Position numbers and translations under genes: made by a program. Shown here in pieces: positions 1-5,515 of a stretch of 5,515 nt of DNA; position 1 is the stretch's first letter; the number at the start of each line of letters is the position of its first letter. The notes beneath the pieces are model-generated. The model was not told where the DNA came from and ran no database searches. It saw only the letters and a program-made list of their open reading frames with translations. This DNA comes from Deltaproteobacteria bacterium. GTDB lineage: Bacteria > Myxococcota > Myxococcia > Myxococcales > 40CM-4-68-19. Where the stretch lies: the NCBI GenBank assembly GCA_005879095.1, contig VBLM01000682.1, positions 1 through 5,515 on the forward strand. Reading direction: 5' to 3'.

Positions 1-1
1 C

Positions 2-19
2 GTGGAGGCCGCCCGATGA
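2..19 (+). CDS. 3' end of an upstream gene (partial), coupled to cysD
   Basis: The first bases can be read as the end of a gene with last residues V-E-A-A-R and stop TGA at 17-19. This stop overlaps the cysD ATG (16-18) as an ATGA junction, the same tight spacing seen elsewhere in this window. Too little is present to identify the product. In sulfate-assimilation operons the gene before cysD is often cysH or another sulfur gene, but that is only context. The reading is weak because it rests on six codons. Confidence 0.4.
4..8 (+). promoter_or_regulatory. Ribosome binding site of cysD
   Basis: GGAGG lies seven bases before the ATG at 16, a near-ideal Shine-Dalgarno spacing. It supports this ATG as the cysD start. 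It sits inside the end of the presumed upstream reading frame, as expected for translational coupling. Confidence 0.7.
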
Positions 20-933
20 CCCGCGCGCCAAGCCAGTCGCTTTCGCACCTTCGCCGCCTGGAGGCCGAGAGCATTCACATCATCCGCGAGGTGGTGGCGG
101 AGTTCGCGCGGCCGGTGATGCTCTACAGCATCGGCAAGGACTCGCAGGCGCTGGTGCACCTCGCGCGCAAGGCGTTCCACCCCGGGCCGCTGCCGTTTCC
201 GCTGCTGCACGTCGACACGACGTGGAAGTTCCGCGACATGTACGCGTTTCGCGACCGCTACACCACGGAGCACGGGCTGCGGTTGCTGGTTTATCGAAAC
301 CAGCGCGCGCTCGAGGAAGGCATCAATCCCTTCGATCACGGCAGCCAGAAGTACACCTTCGCGATGAAGACGCAGGCTCTGCTCGAGGCGCTGCAGCAGG
401 GCGGGTTCGACGCGGCCTTCGGCGGCGCGCGGCGCGACGAGGAGAAATCGCGCGCCAAGGAGCGGATCTTCTCCTTCCGCGATCGGCACGGGCAGTGGGA
501 CCCGCGCAACCAGCGGCCGGAATTGTGGAACCTGTACAACGCGCGGATCGACAAGGGCGAGAGCATCCGCGCCTTTCCTCTCTCGAACTGGAGCGAGCTG
601 GACGTCTGGCAGTACGTGCAGCTCGAGCACATTCCGGTGGTGCCGCTCTACTTCGCCGCCGAGCGGCCGGTGGTCGAGCGCGACGGCAACCTGATCGTGG
701 TCGACGATCACCGGTTCCGATTGCTGCCCGGCGAGGTCCCGCGCGCGCGCCGCGTCCGCTTCCGCACTCTCGGGTGCTACCCGCTCAGCGGCGCGATCGA
801 ATCGAGCGCCGTCACCGTCGAGGAGATCCTCGGCGAGATGCTGCGCAGCCGGCAGTCGGAGCGGCAGGGCCGCGTCATCGATCACGACGAGGAAGGCTCG
901 ATGGAGACCAAGAAGCGCGAGGGGTACTTCTGA
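16..933 (+). CDS. cysD: Sulfate adenylyltransferase subunit 2 (CysD)
   Basis: This is the catalytic small subunit of ATP sulfurylase. With CysN it converts ATP and sulfate to adenosine 5'-phosphosulfate (APS) and pyrophosphate in the cytoplasm, the first step of sulfate assimilation. The 305-residue product matches the usual CysD length (about 302) and is clearly similar to E. coli CysD along its whole length. Visible motifs are the N-terminal [12 protein letters not shown] stretch, the PP-loop variant SIGKDS at residues 38-43, the nucleotide/sulfate-site block [16 protein letters not shown] at 135-150, FPLSNW, and the C-terminal [10 protein letters not shown] and KKREGYF. The ATG at 16 has GGAGG at the right distance, and the protein start aligns with the family. 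The stop TGA (931-933) overlaps the cysN ATG by one base. No missing residue or frameshift is seen. Confidence 0.97.
   Translation: MTRAPSQSLSHLRRLEAESIHIIREVVAEFARPVMLYSIGKDSQALVHLARKAFHPGPLPFPLLHVDTTWKFRDMYAFRDRYTTEHGLRLLVYRNQRALEEGINPFDHGSQKYTFAMKTQALLEALQQGGFDAAFGGARRDEEKSRAKERIFSFRDRHGQWDPRNQRPELWNLYNARIDKGESIRAFPLSNWSELDVWQYVQLEHIPVVPLYFAAERPVVERDGNLIVVDDHRFRLLPGEVPRARRVRFRTLGCYPLSGAIESSAVTVEEILGEMLRSRQSERQGRVIDHDEEGSMETKKREGYF
919..924 (+). promoter_or_regulatory. Ribosome binding site of cysN
   Basis: GAGGGG within the last cysD codons lies eight bases before the ATG at 933. It fixes the cysN start at the TGATG junction. The same open frame extends upstream to 222, but that part is antisensical reading through cysD and is not coding. 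Confidence 0.65.
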
Positions 934-2771
934 TGAGCGCAGTCATCGACGACGCCCTCGCGCTGAGGGCCCTCAAGGAGCTGGTCCGGCTGGTGATCAT
1001 CGGCTCGGTGGACGATGGCAAGTCCACGCTGATCGGCCGGCTGCTCTACGAGACCGGCGCGCTCTACGACGATCAGATCGAGCATGTCCGCCGCGTCACC
1101 CGCAACGGCGACGCGATCGACTTCTCGCTCTTCACCGACGGACTCAAGGCCGAGCGCGAGCAAGGGATCACCATTGACGTCGCCTACCGCTATTTCGAGA
1201 CGGCGCGCCGCAAGTTCATCCTCGCCGACACGCCCGGGCACGCGCAGTACACGCGCAACATGGCCACCGGCGCGTCGACCGCCGATGCCGGCATCATCCT
1301 CGTCGACGCGCGGCTCGGGGTGCTGCCGCAGACGCGGCGGCACGCGACCATCGCGGCGCTGCTCGGCATCCGGCGGCTGGCGGTGGCGGTCAACAAGATG
1401 GATCTGGTTGGCTTCGACGAGAGCACGTTCGCGCGAGTCGCCCGCGAGTTGGGCGAGTTCGCCGGGCCGCTCGGCTTCGAGACGCTCTCGTTTTTTCCCG
1501 TCAGCGCGCGGCTGGGGGACAACGTCGCGCAGGCGAGCGCGCGCACGCCGTGGCACCAGGGCGGCACCATCCTCGGCTTTCTCGACGCCGTCGAGGCGGC
1601 GCGGGAGGATGCGCGGGCGCCGTTTCGTTTTCCCGTCCAACTCGTGCTGCGGCCGAACCTGGACTACCGCGGTCTGGCCGGACAGATCGCCTCGGGATCG
1701 ATCGCGGTCGGCGACGAGGTGGTCGTGCTGCCCTCGGAAGCGCGCAGCCGGATTCGGTCCATCGATACGTTCGAGGGCAGCCTGTCGCAGGTTTCCGCGC
1801 CGATGTCGGTCGTGCTGCGGCTGTCGGACGAGGTCGACGCAGGCCGCGGCGACCTGCTCGCTCATGCGGCGTCGGCGCCGGCGGTCCTGACGCAGGTCGA
1901 GGCCAACGTCGTCTGGCTCGGCGCGCGGCCGCTCGATCCGAGGCGCGCGTACTCGATCAAGCACACGACGCGGACCGCACCGGCGCAGATCGAATCGGTG
2001 CGCCACCGGCTCGATCCGGAGACGCTCGCGCGGGAGCCTGCCGACACGCTGGCGCTCAACGACATCGGCCGGATCACGGTCCGGTGCGCGCGGCCGCTCG
2101 TCTGCGAGCTCTACGCGAACAACCACGTCACCGGCGCGTTCATCCTCATCGACGCGCTCACCAACGAGACTGCTGCCGCCGCCACCATCGTCGATTCCTC
2201 GCCCGCCCCGGATCGAGCCGAGGGCGTCGGCAGAAGTGCGCGCGTCGCCACCCTCGACGACCTGGTGGAGCGCGACAAGAACCACGACTGCCCCGGATAC
2301 GGCGCGGGGCGCGTCTGCATCCGGGTCGAGGCGGTCGCTGATCTGCCCAGCCGGTTCGGACAGTTCCGCATCGTCGCGTTCCGGAACAACCGCGACGGCA
2401 AGGAGCACGTGGCGATGGTGCACGGCGACGTGATCGGTGCGGAGGACGTTCCGACCCGGCTCCACTCGGAGTGCCTGACCGGCGACGTGATGGGTTCCCT
2501 GCGCTGCGACTGCCGCGATCAGCTCGAGGTCGCGCTGCAGCATCTCGGCTCGATGCCGCGCGGGCTGCTCCTCTACCTGCGGCAGGAAGGGCGCGGCATC
2601 GGCGGTTTCCGCGACGACGAGCGCGACTACTCCATCGCCACGCACATGCTCGCCAGCCTGAACGTCGGCTCGGTCCGGCTGATGACCAACGACCCGAAAA
2701 AGGTCCGCCAGCTCGAGCAGCGCGGGATCCGCATCTCGGGCCGCTTGCCCATGATCTCTAGCGCGAGCTGA
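933..2771 (+). CDS. cysN: Sulfate adenylyltransferase subunit 1 (CysN) fused to a GTP cyclohydrolase II-like domain
   Basis: This is the 612-residue GTPase subunit of ATP sulfurylase, which couples GTP hydrolysis to APS formation by CysD. The GTPase domain shows P-loop GSVDDGKST (24-32), switch I EREQGIT (74-80), DTPGH (99-103) and NKMD (154-157). EF-Tu-like domains II and III follow at about 231-425, with the CysN signatures LRPNLDYRGLAGQI, DEVDAGRGDLL and TGAFILIDALTNET. That is a complete CysN. A linker of about 35 residues, with H451, C453 and C462 near its end, leads to a GTP cyclohydrolase II (RibA)-like domain at about 460-612. The usual C-terminal partner in CysN fusions is APS kinase, so this architecture is unusual. 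No stop interrupts the frame. The only noted internal start, GTG at 2265, lacks a ribosome binding site, so one fused protein is most likely. The start is set by TGATG overlap with cysD and GAGGGG at 919-924. The end overlaps the convergent gene by 14 bases. Confidence 0.93.
   Translation: MSAVIDDALALRALKELVRLVIIGSVDDGKSTLIGRLLYETGALYDDQIEHVRRVTRNGDAIDFSLFTDGLKAEREQGITIDVAYRYFETARRKFILADTPGHAQYTRNMATGASTADAGIILVDARLGVLPQTRRHATIAALLGIRRLAVAVNKMDLVGFDESTFARVARELGEFAGPLGFETLSFFPVSARLGDNVAQASARTPWHQGGTILGFLDAVEAAREDARAPFRFPVQLVLRPNLDYRGLAGQIASGSIAVGDEVVVLPSEARSRIRSIDTFEGSLSQVSAPMSVVLRLSDEVDAGRGDLLAHAASAPAVLTQVEANVVWLGARPLDPRRAYSIKHTTRTAPAQIESVRHRLDPETLAREPADTLALNDIGRITVRCARPLVCELYANNHVTGAFILIDALTNETAAAATIVDSSPAPDRAEGVGRSARVATLDDLVERDKNHDCPGYGAGRVCIRVEAVADLPSRFGQFRIVAFRNNRDGKEHVAMVHGDVIGAEDVPTRLHSECLTGDVMGSLRCDCRDQLEVALQHLGSMPRGLLLYLRQEGRGIGGFRDDERDYSIATHMLASLNVGSVRLMTNDPKKVRQLEQRGIRISGRLPMISSAS
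2310..2768 (+). other. RibA-like GTP cyclohydrolase II domain, internally shortened and C-terminally truncated
   Basis: This domain covers residues 460-612 of the CysN fusion. GTP cyclohydrolase II opens the GTP ring as the first step of riboflavin synthesis. Compared from memory with E. coli RibA, it keeps RLHSECLTGD with C514, and C525 and C527 (zinc ligands, same spacing as Cys54/65/67). It also keeps the EGR motif (552-554), D562 and R564 (matching catalytic Asp126/Arg128), and T585 and K590 (matching Thr149/Lys154). The segment matching RibA residues 98-121, which carries NKIRAY and Thr114, is absent: GIG (555-557) runs straight into GF (558-559). The chain stops after GRLPMISSAS, about 20 residues early. 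It may be an inactive or altered GTP-binding module. Catalysis is doubtful. Confidence 0.85.
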
Positions 2772-4095
2772 GAGCCGAATGGATCCGCAGCGCGATCAGC
2801 GACGCGCCGCTGACGTCGAGCCACTGCTTGAGAACCGAGCGGGTGCCGTCGAATCCGATCGGCCCTCCGGCGAGCCCGCCGGCGAACGCGTCTGCGCCGG
2901 CGCCGAACCATTGCTCCATCCGCAGCAGAGACGACTCGGCGCCCGCGAATTCACGCCACCAGGGATCGGCCGTGAGCGGAGCGACGCGCCTCGGAAAAGG
3001 CGTGTCCGCCACTGCGAACCAGCGTTGCAGGAGTCCGCCGCCGGACCCGATGTCCACGCCGTGCAGCTCGACCGACGTCTCCTCCGGCGCCCCGCCGCCC
3101 GCCGCCTGCAGCGCGCCCGCGCACAGCCGCCGCTTGTCGATCCGGACCAGCTCGGCCGCCGCACGCGGCGCGAACCACTGCTCGATCCGCTGCAACGTCG
3201 CGGCCTCGCGTTCCGCGTCGGGAACGTCGAGTGCGGCGAGCTTCCAGCCTTCGCCGAGGAGGAAGAGCCGCAGCCGCGCGCCCCGCAGCGCCCCGTGATC
3301 GAGCGTCGCGCGGCGCAGCGTCGCTTCGATCTGCCGCAGCACGAGGGTAAGGACGACGCCGAAGATCGCTTCGCGGATGGCGCCGGCTTCCTGCGCCTGC
3401 GCGTGCCCCCCACGCGCGATCAGCGATCGCCACCAGCGCGCCGCTTTGCGGAAGGCTTCGCGTTCCGCCTCGGCGGCGGCGAACGAGGCTGCGTCGAGGA
3501 TGCGTTCGCCGCCGAGCAGATACGTCGTCGATGACCCGGCGATGAACGGCGCCGGACGCGCGGGCAGCTCCGGTATGCGCACGGTGACCTGCACGGTCAG
3601 GCCGCCGAAGTCGACGAACGCTTCGATGGCTTCTGTACTCTCGCCGCTGGCCGTCCGCGCGGCGAGCGGATCGGCGACCAGAACGTGCGCCGCCGATGTC
3701 CAGGCTGCTTCGAGACCTTTGCACAGGGCCGCGCCGACGCCGTCGAACACCGACTGGAACGGCTCGCTCGCCGTCGCGGTCCAGGCGCACTGCGGATAGG
3801 TCAACACGGCCTGCACCTTTTCCAGCCGGGGCCAGCGCAACGACCAGCGCCCGCCTTCGGCCACGACCAGCGGCGTCGCGTGCGCCGCCGCCAGCGCACG
3901 TCCGAGCAGCGAGCCGTAGCTCTCGAGCAATGTCCGGCTCACGTTCTTCGCATCCAGCTGTGGAAGATTCGCCAGCCATTCCGACAAGAGGAGCAGCTCG
4001 GGTGACTTGAAGCGATCGGCGATCACCGCCGGATCGTAGTTTCGCGAGCGCTTCCACGGATCCGGCGGCGACTGCAGTGGGAAGGTGACCCGCAG
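2758..4095 (-). CDS. Hsp70/actin-fold ATPase-like protein, C-terminal part (downstream of a frame change)
   Basis: This is the second part of a long gene whose frame shifts near 4081-4110. Read from 4095, it gives about 445 residues ending ...RIHSALSSR with stop TAG at 2758-2760. Features fit the C-terminal two-thirds of an Hsp70/actin-type ATPase core. An AVLTYPQ strand comes first. VDFGGLTVQVTV (161-172 of this part) resembles the phosphate-2 motif, and FIAGSSTTYLLGGERIL follows it. A helical stretch leads to RLRLFLLGEGW (about 274-284), which resembles the adenosine-binding strand, then KRRLCAGALQAA. Identity is at fold level; no named family is claimed, though SrfB-like Hsp70 relatives are one possibility. 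The early bases of this frame (N-terminal to 4095) look like arginine-rich out-of-frame translation, so the open frame reaching 5334 is not a real start. The 3' end overlaps the convergent cysN fusion by 14 bases. Confidence 0.72.
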   Translation of the reverse strand: MRVTFPLQSPPDPWKRSRNYDPAVIADRFKSPELLLLSEWLANLPQLDAKNVSRTLLESYGSLLGRALAAAHATPLVVAEGGRWSLRWPRLEKVQAVLTYPQCAWTATASEPFQSVFDGVGAALCKGLEAAWTSAAHVLVADPLAARTASGESTEAIEAFVDFGGLTVQVTVRIPELPARPAPFIAGSSTTYLLGGERILDAASFAAAEAEREAFRKAARWWRSLIARGGHAQAQEAGAIREAIFGVVLTLVLRQIEATLRRATLDHGALRGARLRLFLLGEGWKLAALDVPDAEREAATLQRIEQWFAPRAAAELVRIDKRRLCAGALQAAGGGAPEETSVELHGVDIGSGGGLLQRWFAVADTPFPRRVAPLTADPWWREFAGAESSLLRMEQWFGAGADAFAGGLAGGPIGFDGTRSVLKQWLDVSGASLIALRIHSALSSR

Positions 4096-5131
4096 GTGCC
4101 AGCAGCGCCTCGCCGCAGCCGAAGCGATGCGCAGTAGCAGGATCGCCGGCGAGCCGCCGGAAACCGGACGGCACGCCGCGGCCGGAGAGCAGTTTCGCGC
4201 CGGGCGCTCCCGCCGTCGCCGCGTCTTCCTCGACGACGACCGTCGAAGTGCTGCCAAGATCGACGCCGAGCCGCATCGAGACCGGCGCAGCCGGACCGCC
4301 GCCGAAAGCGGCTTCGGGCGCATCGCCGTTCCGCGCCCGCCACAAGGCCGGCAGAGACCACAGCGCCTGCGGCTCGCGGCCCTCGAGCTCTCGCAGCACG
4401 ATCCAGCGCGGCCAACCCGCCGGCCAACTTTCGGTCGCTGGTTCTCCGGCGGGATCGACTGCCCAGGTCGCGACCGTCTCGCCTGATTCGCCGGATGCGG
4501 CCGTGACCGGCGACGCCGGTGCGCCGAGCCAGACGCGCAGCGGACCGTTTTCGCGGTGCAGCGCCGCGCGGATGCAGACCGCCCCGCGCCACGACGCCGA
4601 CAAGACGGGCGGCGAGATCGCAAGATGCAACGGCGCACCGCCTGGCGCATACCGTCCCGCGAAGGTGAGCGGAAATCGTTCGACGCCTTCCAGCTCGGCC
4701 TCGCGCACGACGGCCAGCGCTGCATGGAGCACGATGCGCGGTCCTTCGATCTGCGGCGGCTGCTCGCACTGCAGCACGCCGGCGTCGACCAACCACGCGC
4801 ACCACGACGGCAGCGGCAGCGGAACCAGCTGTGGCTCGGCGTTGGCGTTGGCCGGAAGCAGCAGCGGATCGGCGCAGCCCACTGCGTCGCGCCAGTCGGC
4901 GAGCGCGGGACGCAGAAGACGATCGGCCGCGTCGGACGCGAGCGAGAACCGCGCACGCATCGCGGCGAGAAGGGATTCGATGGCGAGTCTGGGCGGCAGC
5001 GGCTCGCCGCCCAGCGCACGGCCCGGCGCCGATCCCCGTTGTCGCAACGGGCGCAGCACCGTTCCCGCAGCGCGGCGGATGGCGAGCTCAGCGGAGATGC
5101 GATCCTCCCTGGACGGCGGCCGCTTCGGCAA
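4096..5131 (-). CDS. Hsp70/actin-fold ATPase-like protein, N-terminal part with long extension (upstream of a frame change)
   Basis: This is the first part of the same gene, about 345 residues. Residues 1-285 form an extension without a recognised domain, rich in Trp, Pro and alternating hydrophobics (for example PRWIVLREL, ALWSLPALW), which suggests a beta-rich or binding domain. MRLGVDLGSTSTVVVEEDA from residue 286 is a clear phosphate-1 motif of the Hsp70/actin ATPase fold, and FGCGEALLA follows. Beyond about 4096 this frame degrades to basic low-quality sequence, while the frame shifted by one base continues the protein. Joined, the product would be about 790 residues. The start is uncertain. 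TTG 5131 has GAGG six bases upstream and overlaps the membrane-protein gene by 44 bases. GTG 5059 is an alternative. A strong AGGGAGGA (5103-5110) points at a non-standard ATC (5098). No signal peptide is visible. Confidence 0.7.
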
Positions 5132-5345
5132 CCTCGTCCTCGGACGATCGGCGGCGGATCAGCGCCAACCGCGCCGCGACCGCAGCGACGGCGAAGAACC
5201 CGATCAGCGCGAGCCAGAGGCGGCGATCGCCCAGCTCGACCGCGGTATCGAGCAGCTCCGGCGGCGCATACAGCGCGAACGCGCTCGCGGCCAGGAGTGT
5301 CGCGCCCGCCGCCGCGATCAACGCGACTGTCCACGGCCTCTTCAT
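5088..5345 (-). CDS. Small two-span membrane protein, 85 residues, unknown function
   Basis: I do not recognise a family. After MKRP there is a membrane segment at about residues 5-27 (WTVALIAAAGATLLAASAFA...). A short loop with PPELLDTAVELGDRR follows. A second segment spans 43-63 (LWLALIGFFAVAAVAARLAL). RRR at 64-66 and an acidic tail (SSEDEVAEA) complete the protein. Positive charges before the first and after the second segment suggest that both ends are cytoplasmic. The ATG at 5345 is supported by GAGGAG five bases upstream and by an ATGA overlap with the stop of the preceding ATPase gene. The open frame continues further upstream, but there the ATPase frame is the coding one. The stop TGA (5088-5090) lies within the start region of the Hsp70-like gene. 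It is likely a membrane partner of its two neighbours. Confidence 0.8.
   Translation of the reverse strand: MKRPWTVALIAAAGATLLAASAFALYAPPELLDTAVELGDRRLWLALIGFFAVAAVAARLALIRRRSSEDEVAEAAAVQGGSHLR
5103..5110 (-). promoter_or_regulatory. Strong Shine-Dalgarno-like site before the Hsp70-like gene
   Basis: AGGGAGGA on the minus strand is the best ribosome binding site near the start of the Hsp70-like gene. No ATG, GTG or TTG in the correct frame follows at normal spacing. The codon at the expected place is ATC (5096-5098). The site is either unused, serves a rare ATC start, or marks a base difference in this sequence. Confidence 0.4.
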
Positions 5346-5515
5346 ACCCGCTCCTCGCCGATGATCCACTCGGTCGCCGGAATGCCGGACGCGCGCGCGA
5401 GGCCGAGGTCCACCACTGGACTGTGCGAAACCAGGACCGCTGAGCGCGTCTTCGAGCCGCGCAGCCACGCGAGCAGCGCGTCCATCAATCGGATGTGAGC
5501 GGGCGGGTCGAGGGC
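5342..5515 (-). CDS. C-terminal end of a probable ABC/RecF-class ATPase (partial)
   Basis: The gene enters from the right edge and its last 57 residues are present, with stop TGA at 5342-5344. The visible start ALDPPAHIRLMDALLAWL resembles the D-loop region just after Walker B in ABC-type ATPases. RSAVLVSHSPVVDL matches the beta-strand and H-loop (S/T-H-S-P) typical of RecF/OLD/AAA_21-like and ABC ATPases. The Walker A, signature and Walker B motifs would lie outside the window, so the assignment rests on one region. A phosphoglycerate-mutase-like phosphatase with a SH motif was considered and fits less well. The stop overlaps the start of the small membrane-protein gene (ATGA), and GAGGAG at 5351-5356 within its last codons serves as that gene's ribosome binding site. 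This implies one coupled operon. Confidence 0.55.
   Translation of the reverse strand, partial: ALDPPAHIRLMDALLAWLRGSKTRSAVLVSHSPVVDLGLARASGIPATEWIIGEERV

Noticed and set aside
222..932. Upstream extension of the cysN open frame inside cysD
   Set aside because: This frame gives arginine/alanine-rich sequence without motifs, while the cysD frame is conserved throughout. The real cysN start at 933 has a ribosome binding site and family-like N-terminus.
882..2645. Long antisense open frame of 587 codons opposite cysN
   Set aside because: High GC makes stop codons rare on the opposite strand. The translation is Arg/Asp/Val-rich with no motif, and the plus-strand frame is clearly conserved.
2265..2771. 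RibA-like domain as a separate gene starting at GTG 2265
   Set aside because: No ribosome binding site precedes this GTG, the frame is continuous with CysN, and no stop separates them. A fused product is the simpler reading, though internal initiation cannot be fully excluded.
2745..2800. Bidirectional terminator at the convergent junction
   Set aside because: No clear GC hairpin followed by a T-run was seen on either strand, and the two coding regions overlap here.
4110..5334. 5' half of the 858-codon minus-strand frame as a real N-terminus
   Set aside because: Before about 4096 it is Arg/Ser/Cys-rich shadow sequence. The recognisable protein lies in the neighbouring frame in that stretch.
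4248..5498. Long plus-strand open frame opposite the Hsp70-like and membrane-protein genes
   Set aside because: The translation is low-complexity Ser/Arg/Ala sequence with no domain. The minus strand carries the phosphate-1 motif, the membrane segments and ATGA coupling.

Overview
The window is GC-rich throughout, and almost every base lies in a gene. Genes overlap by a few bases (TGATG and ATGA junctions). It carries a CysD/CysN-type ATP sulfurylase, the heterodimeric enzyme of bacterial assimilatory sulfate reduction. This suggests a high-GC, probably Gram-negative bacterium. An acidobacterial or myxobacterial type source is a guess that the sequence alone cannot prove. No RNA gene, insertion sequence, CRISPR array, attachment site or convincing terminator is visible.

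Left part (1-2771, + strand): the last bases of an upstream gene overlap the start of cysD (16-933). cysD is full length and keeps all its motifs. It overlaps by one base a 612-codon cysN (933-2771), whose first ~425 residues are a complete CysN GTPase/sulfurylase subunit. Its last ~150 residues are a GTP cyclohydrolase II (RibA)-like domain in the position where APS kinase (CysC) sits in the well-known CysNC fusions. The cyclohydrolase domain keeps the three zinc cysteines, the EGR motif, the Asp/Arg catalytic pair and the T-N-x-P-K-K segment. It lacks an internal block of 24 residues and the usual last ~20 residues. CysD and CysN together make adenosine 5'-phosphosulfate (APS) from sulfate and ATP, driven by GTP hydrolysis. 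What the added domain does is open.

Right part (2758-5515, - strand, read right to left): the C-terminal end of a probable ABC/RecF-class ATPase overlaps by ATGA a gene for an 85-residue protein with two membrane segments. That gene in turn overlaps a long gene for an Hsp70/actin-fold ATPase-like protein with an unusual ~285-residue N-terminal extension. The reading frame of this last gene changes near 4081-4110, so it is listed as two parts. The change is a one-base indel, either a real lesion or a sequencing error. The three genes look like one translationally coupled operon of unknown function. The Hsp70-like gene ends inside the tail of the cysN fusion, so the two transcription units converge with a 14-base overlap and no intergenic space.

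The main points for a second look are the CysN-GTP cyclohydrolase II fusion, its precise 24-residue internal loss, and the extended Hsp70-like ATPase with its coupled membrane protein and ATPase.
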